From positions 3,658,001 through 3,722,000 of the forward strand of contig NZ_AP025592.1 in assembly GCF_023169965.1 (NCBI RefSeq): a stretch of DNA of 64,000 bases, written 5' to 3'. The position numbers and the translations under genes were made by a program. Origin of the DNA: Anaeromyxobacter paludicola. GTDB lineage: Bacteria > Myxococcota > Myxococcia > Myxococcales > Anaeromyxobacteraceae. Below the pieces are notes generated by a model. The model was not told the origin of the DNA. It searched no databases and saw only the letters and a list, made by a program, of their open reading frames with translations. Shown piece after piece: positions 18,612-28,039 of this stretch. Every line of letters begins with the position of its first letter. The stretch's first letter is position 1.

Positions 18612-20125
18612 AGGATGCTCCCCTTCTTGGGCGTCCAGGACGCGGCGGGCGGGACGGCGAGCTTCATGCGGCGGAGCGGCGCCGCCCCCGGGACGAGCCG
18701 GTCGTAGAGCGCGTCCATGCGGGCCACCACCTCGGGCGGGTGGACGCAGGGCTCGGGCCACTCGCGCCCGCCCTCCTCCACCCACTTGCGCGTGGCGTCG
18801 ATGCCGATCTTGGAGCCGAAGGCGAAGTGAGGAGAAGCATGGTCGAGGGCGTCGACCGGCCCGTCCACCACCACGAGGTCGCGCTTCACGTCCACGTTGG
18901 CGAAGGCGCGCCAGGCGGCCTGCGGCGTGTCCTGCACGTCCACGTCGTCGTCGAAGACCACCAGCGTCTTGGTGTTGGCCATCTGCCCCGAGCCCCACAT
19001 CCCGTGCATCAGCTTCTTGGCGTGGCCGGGGTACTCCTTCCTCATCGAGATGAAGCAGAGGTTGTGGAAGACGCCCTCCGGCGGGAAGGCCATGTCCACC
19101 ACCTCGGGGAAGACCATCTGCAGCATCGGCAGGAAGAGCCGCTCGGTCGCCTTGCCGAGCCACACGTCCTCCACCGGCGGCGGCCCCACCACCGTGGCCG
19201 GGTAGACGGCGTCGCGCCGGCGGGTGATGCAGGTGACGTCGAGCGCCGGGTAGTCGTCGGCGAGCGAGTAGTAGCCGGTGTGATCGCCGAAGGGCCCCTC
19301 GCGAACGAGCGGCGCCGAGGTGTCCACGAAGCCCTCGATGACGAGATCGGCCTCGGCCGGGACCTCGAGCGGCACGGTGACGCACTTCGCCAGCGGCACG
19401 CCCTCGCCGCGCAGGAAGCCGGCGAAGAGGTACTCGTCCACCCCCGGCGGCAGCGGCGCCGAGGCGGCGTAGGTGAGGGTGGGGTCGCCGCCGAGCGCGA
19501 TGGCGACCGGCATCCGCTCGCCGCGCGCCTTGTAGGCCCGGTAGTGGGCGGTGGCGGTCTTGTGGAGCTGCCAGTGCATGGCGAGCCGCCGCGGCCCGAG
19601 GACCTGGAGCCGGTACATGCCCACGTTGCGCAGGCCGGTCTCGGGGTCGCGCGTCACCACCTGCGGGAGGGTGATGAACGGGCCGCCGTCGTGGGGCCAG
19701 GTGGTGAGGACCGGGAGGGCGCCGAGGTCCGGTTCGCGCTCGACGATCTCCTGGCAGGGGCCGTCGGCGTGGTGCTTGGGGGTGAGGGTGGCGAGCCGCC
19801 CGAGCTTGGGCAGGAGCTTCAGCTTCTCCCAGAGCCCCTGGGGCGGCGCGGTCTTGAGCAGCGCGCGCAGCTCCTCGGCGCGCTCCTCGAAGTCGTCGCA
19901 GGAGAAGGCCCAGCTGGTGCGGCGCCGGGTGCCGAAGAGGTTCATGGCCACCGGCAGCGCGCCGCGGGTGGGCTTCTCGAAGAGCAGCGCCGGCCCGCCC
20001 TGCTTCGCGGCCCGGTCGGCGAGCGCCGCCATCTCCAGCACCGGATCGACGGGCTCCTTGACCCGGACGAGCTCGCCCGCCCCTTCGAGCCGAGCGAGGA
20101 ATTCGGAGAGCGAGCGGTAGGCCAT
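18608..20125 (-). CDS. mqnM: UbiD-type decarboxylase (MqnM)
   Basis: 505 residues, the normal UbiD length. Features include YRSLSEFLARLEGAGELVRV at the N-terminus, an ENLFGT-like segment (MNLFGTRRRTSWAF), the prFMN-binding stretch with GPFGDHTGYYSLADDYP, and the E-rich active-site region. It would decarboxylate the prenylated 1,4-dihydroxy-6-naphthoate using the prenylated FMN made by the UbiX-type protein. First gene of the leftward menaquinone operon. The ATG at 20125 is preferred to an in-frame codon 40 residues upstream, which would run across the divergent promoter. No clear Shine-Dalgarno; a -10-like TAGGAA lies 10 nt upstream. Confidence 0.87.
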   Translation of the reverse strand: MAYRSLSEFLARLEGAGELVRVKEPVDPVLEMAALADRAAKQGGPALLFEKPTRGALPVAMNLFGTRRRTSWAFSCDDFEERAEELRALLKTAPPQGLWEKLKLLPKLGRLATLTPKHHADGPCQEIVEREPDLGALPVLTTWPHDGGPFITLPQVVTRDPETGLRNVGMYRLQVLGPRRLAMHWQLHKTATAHYRAYKARGERMPVAIALGGDPTLTYAASAPLPPGVDEYLFAGFLRGEGVPLAKCVTVPLEVPAEADLVIEGFVDTSAPLVREGPFGDHTGYYSLADDYPALDVTCITRRRDAVYPATVVGPPPVEDVWLGKATERLFLPMLQMVFPEVVDMAFPPEGVFHNLCFISMRKEYPGHAKKLMHGMWGSGQMANTKTLVVFDDDVDVQDTPQAAWRAFANVDVKRDLVVVDGPVDALDHASPHFAFGSKIGIDATRKWVEEGGREWPEPCVHPPEVVARMDALYDRLVPGAAPLRRMKLAVPPAASWTPKKGSIL

Positions 20126-20135
20126 GGGAGGGCCA

Positions 20136-20164
20136 TTCCTACTAGAGCGCCGGCCTTGTTTCAA
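20136..20164 (-). promoter_or_regulatory. Candidate promoter of the leftward menaquinone operon
   Basis: On the minus strand TTGAAA (20164-20159), a 17-nt spacer and TAGGAA (20141-20136) form a sigma-70-like promoter. The -35 hexamer is one arm of the palindrome at 20159-20176. The predicted transcript would start within a few bases of the mqnM ATG. Confidence 0.5.
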
Positions 20165-20184
20165 TGATCGTTGAAAGCTATAAC
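20156..20184 (+). promoter_or_regulatory. Candidate promoter of mqnD
   Basis: TTGTTT (20156-20161), 17-nt spacer and TATAAC (20179-20184) form a good sigma-70-type promoter. The -10 element ends 8 nt before the ATG at 20193 and no Shine-Dalgarno is present, so the mRNA is probably leaderless. Confidence 0.6.
20159..20176. promoter_or_regulatory. Palindromic operator TTTCAA-N6-TTGAAA in the mqnM/mqnD divergent promoter
   Basis: TTTCAATGATCGTTGAAA is an 18-bp dyad placed between -35 and -10 of mqnD and over the -35 of mqnM, a classic repressor position for both directions. The same TTCAA-N6-TTGAA core recurs at the polyprenyl synthase promoter (29112-29129). Confidence 0.6.
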
Positions 20185-20192
20185 GGGCCGCC

Positions 20193-21035
20193 ATGACCAC
20201 CACCGTGCGCGTCGCCCACAGCCCCGATTCCGATGACGCCTTCATGTTCTACGGCCTCGCGTCGGGCGCGGTGAAGGCGGAGGGCGTGGACTTCGAGGAG
20301 GCGCTCTCGGACATCGAGACGCTCAACCAGGCGGCCACCGAGGGGCGCTACGAGATCACCGCGATCTCGGTGCACGCCTACGCGCACATCGCCGACAAGT
20401 ACCGGCTCCTCGACTCCGGCGCGTCGTTCGGCGACGACTACGGGCCGACGGTCGTGGTGCCCAAGGGCTCGAGCGTCCGCTCGGTGGAGGAGCTCTCCGG
20501 CAAGCGCATCGCCATCCCGGGCAAGTGGACGAGCGCCGCCCTGGCCCTCGCCCTGCGCCTCCCGGTCTTCACGCCGGTCATCATGGACTTCAAGGCGGTG
20601 GGCGACGCGGCGAAGCGCGGCGAGGTGGACGCCGGGCTCGTGATCCACGAGGGGCAGCTCACCGCGGAGGAGGAGGGGCTCCAGGTGGTGGAGGACCTCG
20701 GCAAGTGGTGGAAGGGTCGCACCGGCCTGCCGCTGCCGCTCGGCCTGAACGCCATCCGACGCGACCTGCCCATCCAGCTCCGGGAGCAGCTCGCCCGCAC
20801 CATGGCCGAGAGCATCGACTACTCGCTCGCGCACCGCGAGCCGGCCCTCGACCACGCCATGAAGTTCGCGCGCGGCCTCGATCGGAAGCGGGCCGACACC
20901 TTCGTCGGCATGTACGTGAACGACTGGACCCGGTGCCTGGGCGAGCGCGGCCGCGAGGCGGTGGCGCTCTTCCTCCACGAGGCGGCCGAGCGCGGGCTGG
21001 TGCCGCGCGTGAAGCCGGAGTGGCAGGAGCGGTAG
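20193..21035 (+). CDS. mqnD: 1,4-dihydroxy-6-naphthoate synthase (MqnD)
   Basis: 280 residues with a periplasmic-binding-protein-like fold, related to MqnA. The N-terminus VRVAHSPDSDDAFMFYGLA is the characteristic MqnD motif; EITAISVHAYAHIADKY and GKRIAIPGKWTSAALAL also fit. MqnD splits cyclic dehypoxanthinylfutalosine into 1,4-dihydroxy-6-naphthoate. It is transcribed away from the mqnM-to-gbsR operon and shares its control region, including the palindrome at 20159-20176. With the neighbouring genes every futalosine-route step is represented here except the futalosine hydrolase MqnB. Confidence 0.92.
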   Translation: MTTTVRVAHSPDSDDAFMFYGLASGAVKAEGVDFEEALSDIETLNQAATEGRYEITAISVHAYAHIADKYRLLDSGASFGDDYGPTVVVPKGSSVRSVEELSGKRIAIPGKWTSAALALALRLPVFTPVIMDFKAVGDAAKRGEVDAGLVIHEGQLTAEEEGLQVVEDLGKWWKGRTGLPLPLGLNAIRRDLPIQLREQLARTMAESIDYSLAHREPALDHAMKFARGLDRKRADTFVGMYVNDWTRCLGERGREAVALFLHEAAERGLVPRVKPEWQER

Positions 21036-21206
21036 TCCGGCCCGTCCTCCCCTGCGCGATCCGGGGTTGACTCGCCGCGCACGCAGGTCCGCTCGACCCG
21101 GGGCCTGGATGCCCCCTACCCAGGGTACGCATCGCCCGGAGCCCACCTCCCCGATTCCTCAGTCAGCGCGGACCCGAGGCCGCCGGCGGTAGCGCGGCGG
21201 CCCTCT

Positions 21207-21222
21207 GGCACGGGGGGTGCTA
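21207..21222 (+). promoter_or_regulatory. Sigma-54 promoter of the first chemoreceptor gene
   Basis: TGGCACGGGGGGTGCT matches TGGCACG-N4-TTGCW with a single mismatch and exact GG-N10-GC spacing. The predicted start near 21233 gives a leader of about 55 nt before the ATG at 21288. Confidence 0.65.
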
Positions 21223-21287
21223 TTTCCCCGACCGGACCGTCTTCTTGACTGCGTTGGGCGCGTGCGGGCGCGACCCGAGGGAGAGGC

Positions 21288-24200
21288 ATGTTCGCGAACC
21301 GGCTGTCGAGGCTGAACCTGGGGAAGAAGGTGGTGGCGGGCTTCTGCATCGCCATCGGCATCAGCGGGATCGTCGGGGCCGTCGGGTACGGCAGCGCCGC
21401 CGGCGTGCGCGACCGGCTCGAGTCGGTCGGCGGGCTGCAGCTCCCGAGCGTGAGCGCCATCGGCCAGATCCAGACGGCCGAGCAGGAGGCCGTGCGCGGC
21501 CTCAACGCCCTCCAGATCGAGCGGCTCGGGGCGGGCAAGTATCACGAGTCCGCCTTCGGGCTCGTGGGGCACTCGCTGAAGTCCATCGAGGAGGCGCAGG
21601 TCGCCTACGAGAAGCTCTCGCACTCCCCGGAGGCCCTCCAGAAGTGGGCCGTGCTGAAGGAGAAGGTCGCCGCCTGGCGCCCGCTCGTGCTCGCCACCGT
21701 GGACGCGGTGAAGGAGCGCGACCGGCTGGTCGCGTCGGGGCTCCCGGCGGGAGACGCGAGCCTGGGCGCCGCCGATCGCAGGCTCTACGACGCCTGGCTC
21801 TCCATGCGCGAGGCGCTCGACCCGCTCGACGCGGCGCTGGAGGATCTCTCGACGCTCATCCGGGCTCACGCCGAGGAGGCGCGGGAGCAAGGGCACGCGA
21901 CCGCGGCCCGCTCCGCCGCCGTGATGCTGGCGGCGATCCTGCTCGGCTCGGCGCTCATGCTCGGCCTCGGGCTCTGGATCGCCCGCTCCATCGGCCGCGC
22001 CCTCACCGCCCTCACCGCCGAGGCGGCGAAGCTGCGCGACGCGGTGGCCGACGGGCGGCTCTCGGTGCGCGGGGACCTCGCCGCCGTCGAGCCCGAGTTC
22101 CAGCCCATCGTGGCCGGCATCAACGCGACCCTCGACGCCTACGCGAAGCCCATCGCGCTCACCGCCGGCTGCCTGGAGCGGATCGCGAAGGGGGACATCC
22201 CGGCGCGCATCACCGAGTCGTACCGGGGCGACTTCGACGCCATCCGGAACGACCTCAACACCTGCATCGACGCCGTGAACGCGCTCGTGGCCGACGCCGA
22301 CGCGCTCGCCGAGGCGGCGGTCCAGGGGCGCCTCGCCACGCGCGCCGACGCCTCCCGCCACCAGGGCGACTTCGCCCGGATCGTGGAGGGCGTGAACCGG
22401 ACCATCGCCACGCTGGTGGGCCACCTCGAGGCGATGCCCGCCCCGGCGCTGATCATCGATCGCGAGTTCACCATCCGGTACATGAACGCCACCGGCGCCA
22501 AGGTGATCGGCCGCCCGGCGGACCAGCTCGTGGGCACCAAGTGCTACGACGGGTTCAAGACCGCCGACTGCCACACCGACCGCTGCGCCTGCGCCCGCGC
22601 CATGCAGACCGGCCAGACGGCCACCAGCGAGACCGAGGCGCACCCGAACGGCGCCACGCTGCAGATCGGCTACTCGGGCGTGCCGGTGAAGGACCGCGCC
22701 GGCGCGGTGGTCGGCGCCTTCGAGGTCGTGGCCGACCAGACCGAGACGAAGCGCGGCATGGCGGTCGCGCGGAAGGTGGCCGACTACCAGGCGGCCGAGG
22801 CGGCCCGGCTCACCACCGCGCTCGAGCGGCTGGCGCACGGCGACCTCGCGCTCGAGCTGCAGGTGGCCGCGGGCGACGCCGACACCGCCGCCGCGCGGCA
22901 GGTCTTCGCCGGCATCACCGCCTCGCTGCGCCAGAGCGCGTCGGCGGTGGGCGCGCTCGTCGCCGACGTGAAGGGGCTCTCCCGCGCGACGGTGGAGGGC
23001 CAGCTCGGCGCCCGGGCCGACGTCTCCCGGCACGAGGGCGAGTTCAAGGCGGTGGTGCAGGGGGTGAACGAGACGCTCGAGGCGATCGTGACGCCGTTCC
23101 GGATCATCGCCGAGGACTGCGAGCGGATCTCGCACGGCGACATCCCGCCGCTCCGCACCAACGCGGTGAAGGGCGACATCGTGGCGATGCAGCAGAGCCT
23201 CAACCGCTGCATCACCGCGGTGAACGCGCTCGTGGCCGACGCGAAGGCGCTGTCGCGGGCGGCCGTGGAGGGCCGGCTCGCCGAGCGGGCCGAGGTGACG
23301 AAGCACGAGGGGGCCTTCCGCGAGGCCCTCCAGGGCGTGAACGCCACGCTCGACGCGGTGCTGGCGCCCATCGGCGAGGCCACGGCGGTGCTGGAGCGGC
23401 TCGCCGAGCGCGACCTCACCGCCCGGATGAAGGGCGACTACCAGGGCGACCACGCCCGCGTGCAGACGGCCCTCAACGCCACCGCCCAGGCGCTCGACGA
23501 GGCGCTCTCGCAGGTGTCGCAGTCGGTGGGCCAGGTGTCCTCCGCGGCGAGCCAGATCGCGTCGTCCTCGCAGGCGGTCGCGAGCGGCGCCTCGGAGCAG
23601 GCGGCCTCGCTCGAGGAGACCACCGCCAGCCTCGACTCGGTGGCGGCGATGGCGCGCAGCAGCGCCGAGCACGCCGGCCAGGCGAGCGCGCTCGCGACGA
23701 GCGCGAGGGGTCAGGCCACCGAGGGCGCGGCGGCGATGTCGCAGATGCAGGTGGCGATGGATCAGATCCGGGCCTCGGCCGAGGGCACGAGCGCCATCAT
23801 CCGCGACATCAACGAGATCGCCTTCCAGACCAACCTGCTCGCCCTCAACGCGGCGGTGGAGGCGGCGCGGGCCGGCGAGGCGGGGCGCGGCTTCGCGGTG
23901 GTGGCCGAGGAGGTGCGGTCGCTCGCGCTCCGGAGCAAGGAGGCGGCGCAGAAGACCGAGGCGCTCATCCAGCAGTCGGTGAAGCAGGCGGCGCAGGGCG
24001 CCGAGACCTCGCGCCACGTCTCGGCGAAGCTGGGCGAGATCGTGGGCGGCATCGGGAAGGTGACCGACATCGTGGCCGAGATCGCCGCCGCGGCGAAGGA
24101 GCAGTCGGCCGGCATCGAGCAGCTCCACAAGGCGGTCTCGGAGATGGACAAGGTGACGCAGCAGAACGCCGCCAGCTCCGAGGAGTCGTCCTCGGCGGCG

Positions 24201-24410
24201 AGCGAGCTCTCCGGGCAGTCGGAGGAGCTCGCCGCCATGGTCGGCGCCTTCAGGCTCGGGGCGGCCGGCGGCAAGCCGCGCGCTGCCGCGGGCCCCGCGC
24301 CGGCGCTCCGCCCCGTCCCCGCCGCCGCGCGCGCGCCGGAGCGGATCGCGCTGAAGCCGGAGGAGGTCTTCCCGCTCGAGGAGGGCGGGGCCTTCACCGC
24401 GGACTTCTAG
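21288..24410 (+). CDS. Methyl-accepting chemotaxis protein with poly-HAMP and Cys-rich PAS domains
   Basis: 1040 residues. TM1 is about residues 13-33 and TM2 about 208-232, enclosing a helical periplasmic sensor domain. The cytoplasmic part has a HAMP and further HAMP-like repeats ([25 protein letters not shown] and two later copies), interrupted by a PAS domain (about 385-490) with four clustered Cys (419, 428, 433, 435; C-X8-C-X4-C-X-C). The signalling hairpin tip is [27 protein letters not shown] (about 844-870). The C-terminus [14 protein letters not shown]...FTADF is not the CheR-tethering NWETF type but is shared with the next gene. It signals to a CheA/CheW array. Promoter is sigma-54-like. 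Ligand unknown; the Cys cluster could bind a metal or respond to redox. Confidence 0.9.
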   Translation: MFANRLSRLNLGKKVVAGFCIAIGISGIVGAVGYGSAAGVRDRLESVGGLQLPSVSAIGQIQTAEQEAVRGLNALQIERLGAGKYHESAFGLVGHSLKSIEEAQVAYEKLSHSPEALQKWAVLKEKVAAWRPLVLATVDAVKERDRLVASGLPAGDASLGAADRRLYDAWLSMREALDPLDAALEDLSTLIRAHAEEAREQGHATAARSAAVMLAAILLGSALMLGLGLWIARSIGRALTALTAEAAKLRDAVADGRLSVRGDLAAVEPEFQPIVAGINATLDAYAKPIALTAGCLERIAKGDIPARITESYRGDFDAIRNDLNTCIDAVNALVADADALAEAAVQGRLATRADASRHQGDFARIVEGVNRTIATLVGHLEAMPAPALIIDREFTIRYMNATGAKVIGRPADQLVGTKCYDGFKTADCHTDRCACARAMQTGQTATSETEAHPNGATLQIGYSGVPVKDRAGAVVGAFEVVADQTETKRGMAVARKVADYQAAEAARLTTALERLAHGDLALELQVAAGDADTAAARQVFAGITASLRQSASAVGALVADVKGLSRATVEGQLGARADVSRHEGEFKAVVQGVNETLEAIVTPFRIIAEDCERISHGDIPPLRTNAVKGDIVAMQQSLNRCITAVNALVADAKALSRAAVEGRLAERAEVTKHEGAFREALQGVNATLDAVLAPIGEATAVLERLAERDLTARMKGDYQGDHARVQTALNATAQALDEALSQVSQSVGQVSSAASQIASSSQAVASGASEQAASLEETTASLDSVAAMARSSAEHAGQASALATSARGQATEGAAAMSQMQVAMDQIRASAEGTSAIIRDINEIAFQTNLLALNAAVEAARAGEAGRGFAVVAEEVRSLALRSKEAAQKTEALIQQSVKQAAQGAETSRHVSAKLGEIVGGIGKVTDIVAEIAAAAKEQSAGIEQLHKAVSEMDKVTQQNAASSEESSSAASELSGQSEELAAMVGAFRLGAAGGKPRAAAGPAPALRPVPAAARAPERIALKPEEVFPLEEGGAFTADF

Positions 24411-24444
24411 CGGGAGGCTGGCGGCGGCCGGGAGCCCCTGGCCG

Positions 24445-24480
24445 CTCCTCCCCGGCCCCTCCCCGCCCGACGGGGAGGGG
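24445..24480. repeat. C/G-rich palindromic element between the two chemoreceptor genes
   Basis: A single palindrome of the family (CTCCCC...CCCCTCCCCGCCCGACGGGGAGGGG pattern) about 35 bp after the first chemoreceptor stop. The rest of the 330-bp gap holds the sigma-54-type promoter and little else recognisable. Confidence 0.65.
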
Positions 24481-24664
24481 CGGCGCGGGGTCACCTCGGC
24501 GGCGCCAGGTCGGCCGCCCTGCAGGCAGCCCGACCCGGACACTCGCGGCTTTCGTGACCCGGGGCCGTGGTGACCCGGGGCTCCGCCCCGACCGCGCGGC
24601 CGGTGCGGGCCGGTTTCGACCCTGATCCCGAGCGCTCAGCGAGACGCCTCTCCGCCCGCCTGAC

Positions 24665-24680
24665 TGGCACGGGCGCTGCT
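24665..24680 (+). promoter_or_regulatory. Sigma-54 promoter of the second chemoreceptor gene
   Basis: TGGCACGGGCGCTGCT matches the -24/-12 consensus with one mismatch and exact GG-N10-GC spacing; predicted start near 24691, about 50 nt before the ATG at 24741. It mirrors the site in front of the first receptor. Confidence 0.65.
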
Positions 24681-24740
24681 CTCGACCCACCCCGAACCGG
24701 TGCGCCCTGGCCGGCCGCATTTCTCACCGGGGAGGGACTC

Positions 24741-27700
24741 ATGTTCGGGAAGCTCAAGCTGGGCGGCAAGGTGGTGGCCGGGTTCGGCGTCGCGATCGCG
24801 ATCAGCCTGATCGTCGGCGGGGTGAGCTACTGGAGCGCCGGGCGCATCTCCGCCCAGCTCGAGAACGTCGCCGCCGCCAAGCTCCCCTCGGTGGGCGCGC
24901 TCGGGGTGTTCGACGGGTCGATCCACGAGGTGATCCGCGGGCTGAACGTCCTGCAGATGCGGCAGCTCGGCCACGGCGAGCTCCACCGGGCGGGCTACGG
25001 CTTCGTGGAGGACGGGCTCCAGGACATCGCCGACGCCCAGAAGACCTTCGAGGAGGTGCAGCACACCGAGGCGGGCCTGAAGATGTGGGCCGGGATCCAG
25101 GAGCGCTACCGCGCCTGGGCGCCGCTGGTGGACCGCACCGTGGAGGCCGCGCGCGAGCGCGACAAGCTGATCGCCGCCGGCCACGGTCCCTCCGATCCCG
25201 TGGTGGTCGAGGCGGACCGCCGGGAGCTCGAGGCCTGGAGCGCCCAGCGGGCGGCCGCGGCCCCGCTGCAGCTGGAGCTGGGCAGGCTCGTCGCGAAGAC
25301 CCGGACCGACGCGGAGAAGGTGCGCGAGGAGGGGCGCCGCGCGGCCGCCACCGGGAGCCTGCTCATGGCCGTGGCGATCGCGGCGGGCGCCGCGCTGATG
25401 CTGGGGCTCGGCCTCTGGATCGCCCGCTCGATCCGGCGCACCCTCGCCGCGCTGTCGGCGGAGTCGGGCAAGCTGCGCGACGCGGTGACGGACGGCCGGC
25501 TCTCGGTGCGCGCCGAGCCCTCGGCGGTGGAGCCGGAGTTCCGGCCCATCGTCGAGGGGGCCAACGCCATCATGGACGCCTACGCGCGCCCCCTCGCGCT
25601 CGCGTCGGGCACCCTGGACCGGATCGCCCACGGCGACATCCCCGACCGGATCGCCGAGGCGTCCCGGGGCGACTTCAACGCCATCACCGAGAACCTCAAC
25701 ACCTGCATCGACGCGGTGAACGCGCTGGTCCGGGACGCCGACGCGCTGGCCGAGGCGGCGGTGCAGGGGCGGCTGTCCGCCCGCGCCGACCCGAAGCGGC
25801 ACCGGGGCGACTTCGCCCGCGTGGTGGAGGGCATGAACCGGACCCTGGCGACGCTGGTGGGCCACATCGACGCCATGCCGGCCCCGGCCATGATCGTGGA
25901 CCGCGAGCTCACCATCCAGTTCATGAACGCCACCGGCGCCAAGGTGATCGGCCGCCCGGCGGACCAGCTCGTGGGCACGAAGTGCTACGACGGGTTCAGG
26001 ACCAGCGACTGCCACACCGAGCGCTGCGCCTGCGCCCGGGCCATGTCGACCGGTCAGACGGCCTCGAGCGAGACCGAGGCCCGGCCCAACGGCCAGGTGC
26101 TCCAGATCGGCTACAGCGGCGTGCCGGTCCGCGACGGCGCGGGCGCGGTGATCGGCGCCTTCGAGGTGGTCGCGGACCAGACCGCGGTGAAGCGCTCCAT
26201 GGCCGTGGCCCAGAAGGTGGCCGGGTACCAGGCCGCCGAGGCGGCGCGGCTCACCACGGCGCTGGAGCGGCTGGCGCAGGGCAACCTGGACCTCGCGCTG
26301 GAGGTGACGCCCGGCGACGCCGACACGGCGCACGCGCAGGAGGTGTTCGCCGGCATCGCGGCCTCGTTGAAGCAGAGCGCCGCGGCGGTGGGGGCGCTGG
26401 TCAACGACGTGAAGGCGCTCGCCCGGGCCGCGCAGGAGGGCCAACTCGGCGTGCGGGCCGAGGCCGGCCGCCACCAGGGCGAGTTCCGCGCCGTGGCGCA
26501 GGGCGTGAACGACACCCTCGACGGCATCGTGACGCCCTTCCGGACCATCGCCGAGTACTGCGAGCGGATCTCGCGCGGCGACATCCCGCCGCTCCGGACC
26601 GGGAAGGTGAAGGGCGACATCGTCGCGATGCAGCAGAGCCTCAACCGCTGCATCACCGCCGTGAGCGGGCTCGTCGCCGACACGAAGGCGCTCTCGCAGG
26701 CGGCGGTCGAGGGGCGGCTCGCGGAGCGGGCCGACGCCTCCCGTCACGAGGGAGCCTTCCGCGAGGCCCTCCAGGGCGTGAACGCCACGCTCGACGCGGT
26801 GCTGGCGCCCATCGGCGAGGCCACGGCGGTGCTGGAGCGGCTCGCCGAGCGCGACCTCACCGCCCGGATGAAGGGCGACTACCGCGGCGATCACGCCCGG
26901 GTCCAGACGGCGCTCGACGCCACCGCCCAGGCGCTGGAGGAGGCGCTCTCGCAGGTGTCGCAGTCGGTCGCGCAGGTGTCGAGCGCGGCGAGCCAGATCG
27001 CGTCGTCCTCGCAGGCGGTGGCGAGCGGCGCCTCGGAGCAGGCGGCCTCGCTCGAGGAGACCACCGCCAGCCTCGACTCGGTGGCGGGCATGGCCCGCTC
27101 GAGCGCCGATCACGCCGGGCAGGCCAGCGCCCTCGCCGCGGCCGCCAAGGGGGCGGCGGTGGAGGGCGCGGCGGCGATGTCGCAGATGCAGTCCGCCATG
27201 GACAAGATCCGGGCCTCCGCCGAGGGCACCGGGGCCATCATCCGCGACATCAACGAGATCGCCTTCCAGACCAACCTGCTCGCCCTCAACGCGGCGGTGG
27301 AGGCGGCGCGGGCCGGCGAGGCGGGGCGCGGCTTCGCGGTGGTGGCCGAGGAGGTGCGGTCGCTCGCCATGCGCAGCAAGGAGGCGGCCCAGAAGACCGA
27401 GGAGCTGATCCGGCAGAGCGTGGCCCAGGCCACGGAGGGCGCCCAGACCTCCCGCCAGGTCTCGGGCAAGTTCGGGGAGATCGTGGGCTCGATCGGGAAG
27501 GTGACCGACATCGTGGCCGAGATCGCCGCCGCGGCGAAGGAGCAGTCGGCCGGGATCGAGCAGCTCCACAAGGCGGTCTCCGAGATGGACAAGGTGACGC
27601 AGCAGAACGCCGCCAGCTCCGAGGAGTCGTCCTCCGCGGCGAGCGAGCTCTCGGGGCAGTCGGAGGAGCTCGCCGCGATGGTCGGGGCGTTCCGGCTCGA

Positions 27701-27845
27701 GGCGGCCCGCGTCAGGAGCCGCCCGGCCGCGGGCGCCGCCGACCGCGCCCTCCCCGCCGCCGCGCGCGCGCCGGAGCGGATCGCGCTGAAGCCGGAGGAG
27801 GTCTTCCCGCTTGAGGAGGACGGGACGTTCACGGCGGACTTCTAG
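24741..27845 (+). CDS. Methyl-accepting chemotaxis protein, tandem paralogue
   Basis: 1034 residues with the same layout as the upstream receptor: TM1 about 12-32, TM2 about 210-230, HAMP repeats, PAS with the same Cys spacing ([17 protein letters not shown]), signalling domain and an almost identical C-terminal tail ([22 protein letters not shown]). The periplasmic domain is clearly more divergent than the cytoplasmic part, so ligand specificity probably differs. Two tracts of about 130 bp are identical in DNA between the copies (23313-23442 with 26754-26883, and 23793-23926 with 27234-27367), suggesting recent gene conversion. The ATG has a strong GGGGAGGG upstream and its own sigma-54-type promoter. 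Confidence 0.9.
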   Translation: MFGKLKLGGKVVAGFGVAIAISLIVGGVSYWSAGRISAQLENVAAAKLPSVGALGVFDGSIHEVIRGLNVLQMRQLGHGELHRAGYGFVEDGLQDIADAQKTFEEVQHTEAGLKMWAGIQERYRAWAPLVDRTVEAARERDKLIAAGHGPSDPVVVEADRRELEAWSAQRAAAAPLQLELGRLVAKTRTDAEKVREEGRRAAATGSLLMAVAIAAGAALMLGLGLWIARSIRRTLAALSAESGKLRDAVTDGRLSVRAEPSAVEPEFRPIVEGANAIMDAYARPLALASGTLDRIAHGDIPDRIAEASRGDFNAITENLNTCIDAVNALVRDADALAEAAVQGRLSARADPKRHRGDFARVVEGMNRTLATLVGHIDAMPAPAMIVDRELTIQFMNATGAKVIGRPADQLVGTKCYDGFRTSDCHTERCACARAMSTGQTASSETEARPNGQVLQIGYSGVPVRDGAGAVIGAFEVVADQTAVKRSMAVAQKVAGYQAAEAARLTTALERLAQGNLDLALEVTPGDADTAHAQEVFAGIAASLKQSAAAVGALVNDVKALARAAQEGQLGVRAEAGRHQGEFRAVAQGVNDTLDGIVTPFRTIAEYCERISRGDIPPLRTGKVKGDIVAMQQSLNRCITAVSGLVADTKALSQAAVEGRLAERADASRHEGAFREALQGVNATLDAVLAPIGEATAVLERLAERDLTARMKGDYRGDHARVQTALDATAQALEEALSQVSQSVAQVSSAASQIASSSQAVASGASEQAASLEETTASLDSVAGMARSSADHAGQASALAAAAKGAAVEGAAAMSQMQSAMDKIRASAEGTGAIIRDINEIAFQTNLLALNAAVEAARAGEAGRGFAVVAEEVRSLAMRSKEAAQKTEELIRQSVAQATEGAQTSRQVSGKFGEIVGSIGKVTDIVAEIAAAAKEQSAGIEQLHKAVSEMDKVTQQNAASSEESSSAASELSGQSEELAAMVGAFRLEAARVRSRPAAGAADRALPAAARAPERIALKPEEVFPLEEDGTFTADF

Positions 27846-27870
27846 CGGGGTGGACCTTCTCGGCTGAGAC

Positions 27871-28038
27871 GAGAGGGGGAGGGGCCCCACCGTAGGTGGG
27901 GAGGGGCAGCGCCCCTCCCCGCCGGACAGCGTGCAAGCGACGAGCGGAGCGAGGCGCGCAGCGCGCTCGGCTCCGGCGCAGCAGGGGAGGGCCCCCGGCG
28001 AGCTTTGCTCGACGGGGAGGGGGCGCAGCCCCCTCCCG
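27871..28038. repeat. Cluster of C/G-rich palindromic elements between convergent genes
   Basis: Several inverted repeats of the family (CCCCACCGTAGGTGGGG, GGGGCAGCGCCCC, GGGGGCGCAGCCCCC) fill the gap between the second chemoreceptor and the polyprenyl synthase, both of which end here. They could act as a bidirectional terminator. Confidence 0.65.
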
Positions 28039-28039
28039 A

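Noticed and set aside
21036-21287. Possible small genes in the gap before the first chemoreceptor
   Set aside because: Frames there are short and lack start signals; only the -24/-12 promoter is supported.
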